Part shown: positions 14,505 through 32,100 of the stretch, one piece after another
Layout of the letters: each line of letters begins with the position of its first letter
Position numbering within the stretch: position 1 is the first letter of the stretch
DNA from: Hirudo medicinalis
Lineage: Eukaryota; Annelida; Clitellata; Hirudinida; Hirudinidae
Assembly (NCBI GenBank): GCA_011800805.1
Contig: MPNW01000064.1
Span: 649,747 to 713,746 of the forward strand
DNA: 64,000 nucleotides
Direction of reading: 5' to 3'
Made by a program: the position numbers and the translations under genes
Notes under the pieces: model-generated
The model's input: only the letters and a program-made list of their open reading frames with translations
Database searches by the model: none
What the model was told of the DNA's origin: nothing

Positions 14505-15180
14505 CATTTTCCTGCAAATTTTAATAAATTGAAATTTAATTCGTGAATTTTGATTGACTCATCACCAGTTAAAGGCACAAATAATTTCGATCTTTGTGAA
14601 TATATATCTTTATGCACAATAATAGAAATATGAGCATCAGTTATAGCATATATTGTACTGAATGTTATTACATAACAATATGTTAATGAAAATGGAAAGG
14701 AATGCATCTGATAATATAAATGTAAATAAATGTAAGTATAAGGTAATTATAAATAATAATTAATATTATTAATTGTAAGAATTAATTATTATAATTAATA
14801 TATTAATTAATATAATTAATAATAATAATTACTATTATTATAAAATAATATTATATAATATATACTATTATATATAATAATATAATTATTACAATTATTT
14901 AATAATAATGATATTAATATATATTTTAATAATAGTTATTATTATTTATCTGATTAATGATATCTGATAACATATCAAATTGAAACAATTCTCCTTATTA
15001 AAATATAAATTGTTAAATAAAAATGAATAGTTGATGATCGTGAAATGAAGGAAGATTGGTTGAAAGTGCTCAACAACCGCGTCCCGTGTTCAATGAAGCT
15101 TGAATGAAATTTCTGAGGACATCTGACACCAACATGAGTCAACACTTCAACATGGTCACTTTCAATGAAATTGTCCATGA
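13101..15180. other. AT-rich intergenic region with ATT microsatellite
   Basis: No gene seen. An (ATT)n tract lies at about 14440-14503, and 14750-14960 is almost pure A and T with many short inverted repeats. Confidence 0.6.
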
Positions 15181-15189
15181 TAGGCCTTA

Positions 15190-15323
15190 TCATGATGACG
15201 ACGACGACGAATTTTTATGAAAATGAAGGTGATGATGACGACGACGACGACGACGAATTTTTTTGAAAATGAATATGAAGATGAAGATGACGACGACGAC
15301 GATGATGATGATGACGATGACTG

Positions 15324-15382
<59 letters not shown>

Positions 15383-15383
15383 T

Positions 15384-15418
<35 letters not shown>

Positions 15419-15438
15419 CGATGAGATGATGATGATGA
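15190..15438. repeat. GAC/GAT trinucleotide microsatellite
   Basis: Runs of GAC and GAT triplets with short AT-rich interruptions, ending at a single N (15439). The open frames it generates on both strands (poly-Asp, poly-Met, poly-Ser, poly-His) are artefacts. Confidence 0.95.
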
Positions 15439-15439
15439 N

Positions 15440-15652
15440 ATGGATAGTTGGATGGATAGTTGGATGGATTGATGGATGGATAGTTGGATGGTTGGATGGA
15501 TTGATGGATTTAAGGATAAACAGATACATGGAGGATAGGCAGATGGATGGATGGATGGATAGATGGATGGATAGTTGGATGGTTGGATGGATAGTTGGAT
15601 GGATAGTTGGATGGATTGATGGATGGATAGTTGGATGGTTGGATGGATTGAT

Positions 15653-15655
<3 letters not shown>
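15440..15655. repeat. GGAT-based minisatellite
   Basis: Tandem variants of a unit built from TGGATGGATAGT and TGGATGGATTGA, repeated without spacers. It adjoins GAT/GAC triplet arrays on both sides. Confidence 0.93.
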
Positions 15656-15684
<29 letters not shown>

Positions 15685-15775
15685 CGACGACGATGATGAT
15701 GCTGATGATGATGATGATGATGATGATGACGACGACGATGATGATGATGACGACGAAGACAATAATAATGATGAT
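15656..15775. repeat. GAC/GAT trinucleotide microsatellite
   Basis: A second triplet array directly following the minisatellite and ending in (AAT)2 and (GAT)2 just before the hAT relic. Confidence 0.93.
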
Positions 15776-15802
15776 GAGATCAGTGTGGAGGTTTGGTTTA
15801 AC

Positions 15803-16314
15803 CAAATGGAGTCAAATGGCTATGGAGTCGGAGTTTGACCTTTTTTGAGCCTCCGTAGTCGTCAGAGTCGGAAATTTTTACACCTGTTCCGACTCCGACC
15901 TGTCTTTTCCAACAACCTCCGCTATTAAAGTAGTAACTTTACTTATACTCTTCTATTTGATAATGCAATAAACCACACATTTCATTGAACTAGTCAGTCC
16001 AAGGTCGAAATATGGTAGGCCAATTTTCCAGTAATTCAAGTGCTTTCGATTACTTCATTTTGACTGCAGATGGAAAACACTTTATGTGACACTGTTCGAC
16101 AAAAGATGAGAGCGGCGAAAAGCTATGCTGAGCAGAACTCAGCGCTTTTAGCAGCCTCAACAAAAATGCTCCGTCGAGAGCATCGAATTTGAAAAGACAT
16201 TTGCAGCGTTTCCATTTAGAAGTATCAAAATTAGAAGCTACTATTCGGAATGTTTGGTTGGGCAACTAACCGGGGTCGGAGTTGGATGATTTGGGTCCCG
16301 ACTCTACAGCCCTG
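15803..16314 (+). mobile_element. degenerate hAT-type DNA transposon with BED-finger remnant
   Basis: The 3' end reads GACTCTACAGCCCTG. Its reverse complement starts CAGGGCTGTAGAGTCGG, typical of hAT terminal repeats, and the left part contains the matching GGCTATGGAGTCGGAG. The octamer GGTTTAAC occurs at 15795-15802 and again at 16315-16322, directly flanking the element, as expected for an 8-bp hAT target duplication. Inside, a plus-strand frame broken by stops reads ADGKHFM, a second-Cys segment, then SNLKRHLQRFH, the histidine end of a BED zinc finger. The element is about 510 bp and has no transposase catalytic region, so it is a non-autonomous or dead copy. Confidence 0.8.
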
Positions 16315-16322
16315 GGTTTAAC

Positions 16323-17173
16323 AGAGTGAGTTTTGAGTTCAAATCAAGCATATATAAACATATGCATATATATATATATATATATATACATATATTTTGA
16401 GGGAACTTTTTATTTGTCGTAGAATAACAAACTTAAACATTCAGCATTTGGGTCATTCTTAAGGAAGCTTATGTTTCAGTTATTAGTCTGACCCTGGTAA
16501 TGAAATGAACTTTACAAGCAGATACAAAAAATTATGAAAAGCAACAAAGCAACACTAAGCAATGCCGCGCAGTATTTTACAATTTATAGGATTTTTAAAT
16601 ACTATTTACTGTCGATTAAAGGAGCCAGAAATAAATTTAATGACCATTAATGGGCATAGTTGAATATAACCCGTGACATTGAATGGAGAATAATTTTAGT
16701 GTCGGAAATTGAGGGACTGAACTCATGAGTTTTGCATTAGTCAGATGAATCATTATTAGGCTAACTTTCATTGAAAAAACCGGTTAAAAACTTGATATTA
16801 TTAATAAATAAGGTATTATTTTTATTTCGAGTATTTTGTTTTAATTGTTCAATGCTTGTCTGCTTGAAATTAATTTATCGTGCAATATAATCATTTTCAA
16901 TAATGGCTATTTTTAAAAAAAAGTATGAAATCAGAAAGAAGTTCTGTTGTTGTGGAATATTTTTATGAAATTAAAACTGAAGCAGAAAATTATTTAATTG
17001 AATGCAAATTGTCGATAAAACATTTTCCAAACATCGATAATTAATTAGTAATAAGTTTTGAATAATTAAGCTGTAATTATTAATTAAACAACCAATCAGT
17101 AATACATTACTAATTAGTCATGAATAATTCATTAGCGACGTATTATTAATTAGTAATAAATTATCGATCATTT
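16323..17173. other. AT-rich intergenic region
   Basis: Contains a TA-rich microsatellite at about 16350-16395. No coding signal seen. The Slit-like gene ends at 17174 on the minus strand. Confidence 0.6.
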
Positions 17174-22448
<5,275 letters not shown>

Positions 22449-22804
22449 TTAAGCACGAATCAAAGTTTGGAGCCTTTGGAAATAATTGAGCCGATGGATC
22501 ATGGTGCATTTATATGCCCGCAGCGTAAGAATGCGCTTTAATAAGTCCAAATCATCTTAGTTATGCAACGGACTTTAATCAAATAAATAAATAAATAAAT
22601 AATAATAAATAAAGAATGCGCTTTAAAATATCATATATTATATTGTTAAAAAAGTGTTTTTATAATAAACAATCAATAATGTTAAAATAAATTAGATTAG
22701 CAGGCAAGCAGAAATTGTTTTTTCTAATAGTGTAAGGTAAAGGTTGTTTTTGTTTCGTTCTCGTACCACGGTGAGGTTTGAGTCTGGACTTGGAAATAAG
22801 AGAA
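22449..22804. other. shared upstream region of two divergent genes
   Basis: About 350 bases separate the start codons of the Slit-like gene (minus) and the zinc-finger gene (plus). It holds an (AAAT)n tract at about 22583-22610. Both promoters must lie here or overlap it, unless 5' non-coding exons exist. Confidence 0.5.
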
Positions 22805-23664
22805 ATGCTTCAGGTTGAAAAATCTCTAGGTTGTGAATTTTGCAGTGCAACGTTTCACACACAAGAAATGTTCAACATTCATAATCGACTTCACGCAAAG
22901 CGATCTCTAATGTGTATTATTTGCAAAGCTGTTTTCAGCACCATGGCCTCCATGAGGGTTCATTTGTGGAAAGCTCATGCCATTAGCAAAGCAGACCAGC
23001 AAAGGTGGTGATAACAGTGGTAGCGAGAGATTAATATGATTTTTTTTCACAACATTTAGAATTTGTTTCACATTTTCTCAAAGGAATATTGCATCTCTTG
23101 ATTGGGCAGCTGATTCATTTGCACCCACCAAGGAATCCAAAACCACAACTCCGTTCAAGTGTTGTAGATGCAACAAATCATTCAAGTACAAGTTCAGTAT
23201 TGCCAGGCATCTGAGGTTGCATAGGAAGAAGGGAGAGTTATTTGGAGGGATTAACTCCACTCAACAAATCATTGACTCAACTTCTCATGGTAGGTATTGC
23301 ATTTAGACAATATGGGGAAATAAGTCTGTTTCTGAAATACCAATCAGGACAAATTAATTCTGGTCCTCTGGGTGACATTGAGAGCGCAGAGCCTCAAGCA
23401 ATCAACAATCGAATCGCAACCACTTCTGAAGATCCCAATTCCCCTGAAAGCAGTGAGTCTATCACTCTGAATCTCTCTGTCGATGACAAGGGTCCAGCTA
23501 CCCATCAAGGTGATTTGCAAGACGATGCAAGATCTTATCATCATCTCAACAAGAAGCATAACTCAGTACAACAACGTTATAAGTGTTGTCACTGTGGAGC
23601 TTTGTTCAGATTTGATTTTAGTTATGAGGCTCACATGAGACAACACAACATGATGGACACATAA
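22805..23664 (+). CDS. four-finger C2H2 zinc-finger protein
   Basis: Predicted nuclear DNA- or RNA-binding protein of 240 residues. Exons are 22805-23004, 23084-23289 and 23348-23664, in phase. Four C2H2 fingers are visible. Fingers 1 and 2 (CEFC...HNRLH and CIIC...HLWKAH) are nearly adjacent at the N-terminus. Finger 3 (CCRC...HLRLH) is in exon 2 and finger 4 (CCHC...HMRQH) is at the very C-terminus. An acidic, Ser/Thr-rich stretch of about 80 residues separates fingers 3 and 4. I chose the ATG at 22805 as the first methionine; the frame is open for a few codons upstream. The linkers are not the TGEKP type of tandem DNA-binding arrays, so target binding is uncertain. It converges with the thioredoxin gene, about 190 bases between stop codons. 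Confidence 0.82.
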
Positions 23665-23762
23665 AAATGTGCTTTATTGAATTACTTTTGGAGTTGAAAA
23701 ACCAGCTTTCATTGAATTATTCACATATACATATATTGCTCCACTTTAAATTTCAAAGTCTG

Positions 23763-23768
23763 TTTATT
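23763..23768 (-). terminator. poly(A) signal of the thioredoxin gene
   Basis: AATAAA on the minus strand, about 90 bases after the stop codon at 23856. Confidence 0.6.
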
Positions 23769-23855
23769 AAAATTGTAAAGCAGTGATGTTTTCAACAAAA
23801 TAGATTTGCTTTTCAACTGCAATGTCTCAAATGTTTCCTTGGAGATGCAATGATG

Positions 23856-24718
23856 TCACTTGATGAGTTTGTCCACGAAAGTTTCAAGTTCTGCGTCGTC
23901 TTTGAGACCCACAAATTTGTCGACTTCTTTGCCATTCTTGAGTGCTATCACTGTTGGCACAGCTGTCACCTATTATATTAAAAACATTAAATATTGAGAG
24001 AACTTCAGAGGAATGTGTAACTTAACCTGGTAAGAATCGGCAAGTTCTGTCAGGTTGTCTATGTCTATCTTTGCCAACATCACTTGACCCTTCCTCTTTG
24101 CCACAAGTTGCTCCAGTTTTGGCACCAACAGTTTGCAGGGACCACACCAACTTGAAAGCAAACAGAAGACAATATTTGACATTTATTTTTTGCAAGTGTA
24201 TCTCAAAACAAAAGATTTACACAGCATTTCAAACACAATTCACTGCATGACAATTTGATTGCGACATATTTGATAATACCTTTGAATGCCTCATTAATGA
24301 TTGTTAGAGAAGATTAATCAGCAAGTAACTTGTGCTACAAACTAAGATCATGTGCAATCTTAAAGATAAAAATGACTGATAAAGTCATAAGCAGTCACAT
24401 AGGCTAAACATGTTAATGAAAATCTACTTACGTAGCGTAGAAGTCAACTATGGTTGGGATTTTACTGTTGAGTACCCTTTTCTCAAAATCATTGACATCT
24501 TGAACGTGAAAAACGTGCTCACTCCTCATCCATGCTCCGATTCGGAGACCCCTCGAAAGTCCAACGGATGATGATGAGACATGTCTTTTACGAGCAACAG
24601 CCGTACTGTAATGTCTGCTTCCTGCTGATGTACTTGCTGAAGCTCTTGCTGGGGCACATACTTTCTTCAAATAGTTCAATGGACTGCCAACCTTCTTCAG
24701 GAGGTGTCTGAGAGCCAT
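23856..24718 (-). CDS. TXN2: mitochondrial thioredoxin (thioredoxin 2)
   Basis: A small disulfide reductase, reduced by mitochondrial thioredoxin reductase and supplying electrons to peroxiredoxin 3. Exons on the minus strand are 24718-24432, 24150-24027 and 23969-23856, giving 174 residues (human TXN2 is of similar size). The first 65 or so residues are Arg/Ser/Ala-rich without acidic residues, as in a mitochondrial presequence. The thioredoxin fold follows: VDFYATWCGPCK holds the redox-active CGPC and is completed across the first intron. It continues with [16 protein letters not shown], and the cis-proline segment [21 protein letters not shown] chose the ATG at 24718; an in-frame upstream extension to 24832 lacks targeting character. 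No odd features. Confidence 0.95.
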
Positions 24719-26173
24719 AGTAAACTGAAAATAATAGCCACTAAACCATAATTTAGCTTCGAAATTCGGCAAATGTTTTGCAGCATTTGCGAGGCGGCGA
24801 TCAGGATTCGTCCTGATTGGGCAAAATACCAAAAATCAACTAGATTCTCACATTTGCATCTTAAATCGATTAGAAACTTTGAGCCTCACCTTTCCAAACT
24901 TTGCGTATTTTTGTCTTTCAATTTTGTCTACAACGCGACCTTCCCAATCGGCAGCGCTATCATGTTTTGTTTCTAAATTGTGTATTTTGTGTGACTGATG
25001 TAATTTCAGCAATTTTTTCATTTAAAAATTGTTGGATAATAAATTTTTAAGTTTTTATTTATTAAAAATAACATTATATTTTTGTAAGGAGTTATGTATT
25101 TTCTTATATTAAATTGATAATAATGAAAAAACTCAAAAATATAATTTATCATTTTAAATTAAAATTTATGTGCATTCAGTACAAGTTTAATGGAAATCAA
25201 TGGTTCATTCCAGGGACATCATTTTAGCAATTTTCTAAATTTTCCTAAATTTGGTTGATGATTTTCTAGTCCTCAATCTCAATCACAGATTTCTCGAGTA
25301 GCAAAATTATGGTTTCGACTTAAGTTTGATAGAATGTTATTTTTTGTTCAGAATGTTAATTTTATTTTAATTATTAATTGCAATTAATTAAACTTGCAAT
25401 TAGCTTTTATATTTTGCTGGCTTAATTTAGTTATAACTTTTCGTTTTTTTTTAAACCGCACATTTCAGAATGTCTGTTTAGCTCGTCCAATCAAAAGCTG
25501 GTGTGGTTTTACCGGTTTACGAATATTGGGTGACAGATTGAGGGTTACCTGCCAATTTTTTTAGGTTTGTCAGTCGTTTTCAATGTGGCATTGTTTTAAT
25601 CTTAAAAGTGGTTGGGGAATTTCTTGTTTTACACAACGCAGCCGACTCCATTAATCTAGAAAGACTAACTCTATATTCAAAACTAATAAAAATAGAGGCT
25701 CTAGTGAATATTTAGACGAATGTGGAGGTATATTTCAATGTACAATATTTGGTGGGCGGAGTTAAATTTGGTTGAGGTTGGAGTCGGTGAGTTAGAGGAT
25801 GCATGTGATAACTCGTCTGGTAAAAGTCAATATGAAGTAACACAACACAACAAAACAATATGGTGAGGGTTAGGAAATTTACTGAGTTTTTGAATTTTAA
25901 TTTCTTAATATTCCTGGAATGTTATTGTTGATCCTGTCCATGAATTGATCCAATGAGTTTGGTTATGATTCCATAGGGTCCTGTATAATATATAATGTTG
26001 GGAATTCCTGTATTGTATTCATTTTCAGAGTCTGTTTTTATGTGCATTTGTCATTGTTCTCATGTAGGTTCCTTTGGTGATTTGTATACTATTGGGGTTA
26101 TAGATATATAAAAAATGAATCATAATGAAGCTCTGATAGCCAGTGAATCCAGTGAAGGAGAAATGCATCTGCT
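24719..26173. other. AT-rich spacer between divergent TXN2 and filamin genes
   Basis: No coding exon found. In particular, no calponin-homology (actin-binding) exons are seen upstream of the filamin start. Scattered CCAAT-like sequence (about 25490) could belong to a promoter. Confidence 0.55.
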
Positions 26174-29100
26174 ATGGATAAAGAACCAGGTGGAGCTCCT
26201 CCAGCCAAAAAAACAAGTGAGATGAAAAACACTTGACAATTATTCAAAATTAGGAAAATTCTTTTAATTAATTATGATATATCAAATTAAAATTATTCAT
26301 AAGAAGCTCTGCCCGGAATGTTCGATGCCGGAAAGGTTAAAGTCAAAAGATTAGAAGAAAGTGGGTTTCAGTTTATTTTTCATTTTTTGTAGGATATGCT
26401 CATGCTGACTTAAATTTTTTTGATTTATAATTAGTAATTGCAAAATTATATTTGCATCAAATCATGTTGATTTAGCAACTTGTTTATCATTTATTCAAAT
26501 TCATTATTATTGATTCTATGTTAAATCTTAATTGATTCTCATTGACAACCACTTAGTGTGATATTGTATCTTTAAAAAAATGCAGGAGTCCATCTAGCTA
26601 CAGAAATGGATTTCTTGGTCGATGTCAAGGAGGTCGCAGTTCAAAGGGAGATCAAAGTCTTCATAACTACTCCAACTGGCCAAAGATCTAACGTTTTGAC
26701 CAAGACCAACGATGATGGGACTTGCAACTGCAACTACAAGACCTCAGAATTAGGTTGACCATTTACAATTATATAATTATTGTATTAAATCATAAATTGG
26801 TTGGTCATGTCAAGTATTTTATATCAATTAATCTTATGTAGGACCTCATACCATCGATGTGGTTTGTGACGGCACATCCAAAAGAGCATTTAATTTTGAT
26901 GTGACGATGCCTTGCGACCCTTCAAGGGTTAGAGCTTATGGAGCTGGTGAGTCAATCGACAGCTAGCATTTCCACATTTTCTTATTTTCCATAGATTTCC
27001 ACCTCATTTATTATTAATTGAATTGAATTTATTTTCTCAACCATACTAATTTACATGTAATCAGGTCTAAAAGGAGGTTGGACAAATGTTTGTCAGCTCT
27101 TTACAGTGGACGTTGCAGGAGCTGGTAAAGGCGATGTCAAAGTGATCATTTGTGGGCCGACAGAGTCCGAGCCGAACCTCAAGAAGAGGAAGGACGGAAG
27201 TCGCACCGTCGAATATCTCCCCACAAAACCAGGAGATTATGAAATAAGCATAACGTTTGCTAATGAGGGCATAACTGGTTTGTTCTTAGCAATTTGCACA
27301 ATAAATTCTTGACATAGAAAAGCTTATATTCAGACAATTGTCAGTTAATTGACATTGTAAATGTATATAATATTTTAAATTTTATTGTCTCATTCTGAAG
27401 AATTTAGTAATTGCCTAAATGAAAAGACCTGACACCAATATCTTATAAAATATACCTCATGTCTAATGGCTGCTTTTTGAGCTTTCCAAAGGTTGAGCTG
27501 ATAATAATTTGTTTTTCCAACAGGGAGTCCCTTCCATGCAATTATTAAGGACAAAATTGATGTCCAGAAGGTCATGTGCAAAGGAGAAGGAATTGGTGTG
27601 AACCTGAAAAGTGTTGGTGAGCCTTGTGGTTTCATTGTCGACGCTACTAAGGCCGGTCAAGCCGAGCTGCAGGTTATGACAACCAATGGTAAAGGTAACG
27701 GTCAATTGTTTTGTAACTTTTTATTTTTTTTCCTAATAAAGTAATAAAAAATTTATTATTTAATTATTAATTTATAATATATTATGGGCATTTCTGATTA
27801 AATATAATGATAACATGTGTAAACATGCTGTTTATATTTAATTGTTTGCAATAATATTCATATTGCAAACAAGTAAAATATTTAGACTTTGAACATAATA
27901 CAAATTTGGAACCGAATTCAAATTTTGTATAATTTAATTGAAATTGATCTTTAACATACATAAGAGATCATCATTTTTTGTCTGGGACCAAGAATATATG
28001 CTAGATTCCACCAAATATTACTAATCAGCCAAACTTATATGCTTTCGAACGTCTACATAAACAGCTCATCATCGACTCACCACTGTTTCTTTAACTTACT
28101 GAATTCTCCCTTACGACGTTCCTTTCTGGTTATCACTTCAGTCTTTAGTCGGTTTATTTTCATTCGTGAATTGTGAGCATAGTTGTATTTACTTTTAGAT
28201 TTTCTCTTTTTTTTTTACTTTGTTATCTGATCTATTTTTTTTTTAAATTATTAATAAATGAAATGTTATACCGGAAAAAATCATCATCACTGACATGACA
28301 TCCCTTAAAGCTGTAGATCTTGTGCATAAGCATTCATACATTCTTGTTTATGTTGAGAGGAATCCAGAATGGCAGGCTTAAGAAAAGACATTTAGAAATA
28401 TATTCTAGGTATCTAGTGGTAATAATAGCAAATAAAATAAGTAGATATTTCTTCATTGTTCTCAGTTTTGAATTTGAAAGCTACTCATGGATGAGGTGAA
28501 TTTGATTATTCTAGGAAATATGGAGCCAGCCACAATCATAAATAACGGTGACGGGACTTATGATGTTACGTATGTTCCCAACCTGCAAGGTCAGATGTCA
28601 GTAAATGTCAGTTATGATGGGAAACCAGTCCCTGGAAGGTTGGAATCCATTATCATTTGTTATAATTCAGCTTCATGCCTTTATAATTACTTATCGTTAA
28701 TATTAGTTAGTAGTTAATTATTTTATTGCGCCGAGGTTGTTATGGCCTTTCCATGGGTGAATGTTATTTTAAATTCAATTTTAAGCAGAGGCTACAAACA
28801 ATAAATCTTTTGTCTCACTACAGCCCCTTCTGCACAATAATCACCAGTGTTGTAGTGAGTGGTGATGGTATCAAATTGGAAGGAGTTCTTGCAAGTCTGC
28901 CGACAAGCTTCTCCATCAACTCGTCGGAGGATGACGAAGTCAGTTTAGAAGTAGATATTCAGGTATGCCTTTGATGCTGGTATTTTAGTTTGGTTATTGG
29001 TAAGCCTGGTAAGTGTGTTATCTGTCGATCGATAGTTTATGTTTTGAACAATTCAGAGTAATATGTAATAATTTATTTGATGGTAATAAATTGCATTTCA

Positions 29101-32100
29101 TCTCATACCAAAATGTCTATAAATGGTTAAATGATAAACATCACAATAAATTAAACTTTACAAAATTAAATTATTAATTAAACCAAACACAACAGGATCC
29201 ACAAGGAAACATTGTCAAACCACGGGTCTTATATGATGGAGTTAAGACTTACACAGTCACTTATGTCCCAACTGAGGTGGGGTGTTACACAGTAAGAGTG
29301 TTGAGGGACAAGATAGATGTGCCAAACTCACCCTTCAATGTCCTCACAAGCATCACTGGAGATGCATCCAAAGTGAAAATTCTTCGTAAGAGTTTGCCTT
29401 TGTTTTACTTTTGAAATTAGTTTTGCAGTCAAAATTATTATTATTTGTATTTTTGTATTTAGCCAATCTTTTGAGTGCCTCGTGTATCCGAATAGGATGC
29501 AAAGGCACCTTTCTATCGTTTACATGGTGCACTTACCATGGTGGTGCAGGCTGGGTTGCAAAGAAAAGCAACCCTTTCAGCAAACCTGCTATTATTGTTA
29601 TTATTATATTAGTTTGAAGTATTTAAATGACCCAATTGTTTATTTATGATATTTGTTCTTAATACGAATATAATTAACATTTAATCTGTTTTATTAATTG
29701 CCTTACAAATTATACAAACTCATTACCCCAAACATTTCACAATGATTTTCATTGCTATCCTCGATAGCTACATGGGATAGCTACCCGGTCGGCGAGCAAG
29801 GGCTCATCACCGCAGACACTTCCGAGGCAGGTCTCGGAAATGCAACCTGCCGCATTCGCACGACGGGCGGCAGGGACGTCGACGTCGTTCGGGACTTCGG
29901 CGGCATAGTCACGTTCCTCTACACCCCATCTTTTCCCGGTTTCTATGATATCGACTTGAAATTTGGTGGGCAGCCATTACTTCAAGGCCTTAGGCACTTG
30001 GTAAGCATTTGGTGTTTTGTAAACTGAACTGAAGTTGAATGCCTTAAATGGATTGTTTTTAAGATTCCAATTTTAACCTTTTTTTTAACCACTTTTATTT
30101 CATTTCAACCCCATTTGCTCAGGCCTGTAAAGATTACAAAAGATTTAGGACAAAAATGCTGCTTAAAAAGGTATTAGTTTGATATCGTCATTATTGTTTC
30201 AATGTCCTTTATCGATATGGTTTTTGTCAATTAAGTTGCACAGAGTTGATGCTTGCTTACCACTTGGTCCAAAGTCTGGTTTCCTCAGTGGTTGGTGTTT
30301 TTTTTTCTTTCTCCATCATAATGTTGTGCTGATGATACTGTGATAATGATATGATGGTGATATGATGTGGTTATGACATTAAGTCAAATATCTTCAATTT
30401 CCCCTAAAAGCTAGGATGACCAGCCCTTCTGGGAAGCAATTGAAACCTTCATTTAATGGTGTGAACGATTTGTTAGTGGAGATCTTCCGCTCGTCATTCG
30501 AACCAGGAATATACAAGCTTGGCATAGAATACAAGGGCATTCCCATCCAGGGCAGCCCTTTTAATGTATTTGCCATAGGTCATACAGGGGTGAAAGTTAA
30601 AGGTTCGGGTCTTGTGTGCGGCATTGTGCGTAATCCCTGTAACTTCGACATTTTTGCACGAGGTTTGAGAGAAGGTTTGTTTGGGTGATTTCTTGTTTGT
30701 GCCATATTTATCTGATCTTTCGAGTGCCTTATGTGGCTGAATTGGATAAAAAGGCACTTTTAGAAACTCTGCCATTTATATAGTGCCCTGTCTGAGAAAT
30801 GCTGTTTTTGGAGGTAGTTCGCTGGCAGTGCAGGTTGGGTTGCGAACTCGATACTTTGCTACCATTACCTCTGCATGATGGAACTCAACCTATTGAGCTA
30901 ACCTGCAGGTCAATTAATGCCATTTGTCAGTTTCACACCATTTGTTTTATTAATAAACATTATTGCTATTTATTATTGCTACCATAATGATGATCCATCA
31001 CATGCAGTGTCATTTTTACAAGGTGACCTTTTCCTGGCGGTAGATGGTCCTGACAATATTGATATCTCAATTATCGATGCTAGAGATAATATGCGCACAG
31101 CTTCTTATTTGCCCAAGATTCCGGGTGAATATTGCATCACCGTTAAATACCTCGGCATCGAAGTACCCGGGTCGCCTTTCACTGCCAAAATCATCTCATT
31201 TGGTGAATGTTTTAGTTTTTGGCTGGATGGTCTGAATTGCTTGTTGATGTATCATTGTATCAGTATCATTATATTGTTGGCTGAAGTGACAAGGAGGTGC
31301 ATTGCAGAGTCAAAATTTATGTAATTTTAAATTTATGGTTATGATCTAAACTGATGGATCATTATGATATAACCGTTCGTATATTGCTCCTTCCCGAGAG
31401 CGCTCGTGGCAGAGTGAGCTGGGCTTCGGACGAGACACATTACGACCGATTGTAGTTGTGGTCACTATCACCGTAGTGCCTGAATGCACCTCGCATGACG
31501 GTTTTCGCTACATGCTTATTTCACTTTTATTTAGGTGCTGATTGGCTGAATTTAGTAAATAAATGTTTTGATTTTTATTGGTTTGGATGGAATAAATTTA
31601 ATTTTGATGTCAAAAGTTGCATGTCACTTCAAATGTACAGATTGGAATAAGAATCAAAAAATTCATCAGTCTGAGTCTCAGTTTGATACTAGGATGCTGA
31701 AACAGAAAGCTCTCATCAAGAGTGAAATTGAATTTGGCCTCAGGATTCCTGGTTGGCTGTTGTTATTGTTGAATTTGTAACTGTTTCATTGGCAGAAATC
31801 TGTCCTTGCAACTCCACTGTCATTCTTTGCCTATTAATTGTAAATGGTGTGCATGTGTTGTTGTTTAATTGCTGCATAGTTATTGCCTGGCTTGCACTTT
31901 TGTTAACATCTGTTTGGAAGACCCTGATGGGTTTCATAAATATTATTATTATTATTGACTTGTTATTGTTAATGTTGTTGTTATTATTTTTACATTCATC
32001 TGCCAAGTCATCTGCCTCACAGGAATCAGTAAATGTGACTTGAATGTCATTGCTACTTCTCCTTTGGGTGCCAACTATGCGGCTGACATTGAGGAACGTC

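Noticed and set aside
15440..15655. Regular repeat array considered as CRISPR-like
   Set aside because: Units are contiguous with no unique spacers, in a spliced animal genome; it is a minisatellite.
15190..15848. Open frames of poly-Asp, poly-Ser, poly-Met and Trp/Gly repeats on both strands
   Set aside because: They are translations of triplet and GGAT arrays, open in several frames at once, with no unique sequence.
24773..24976. Plus-strand frame across the TXN2 start region
   Set aside because: Short, no homology, starts in the opposite-strand upstream extension of TXN2.
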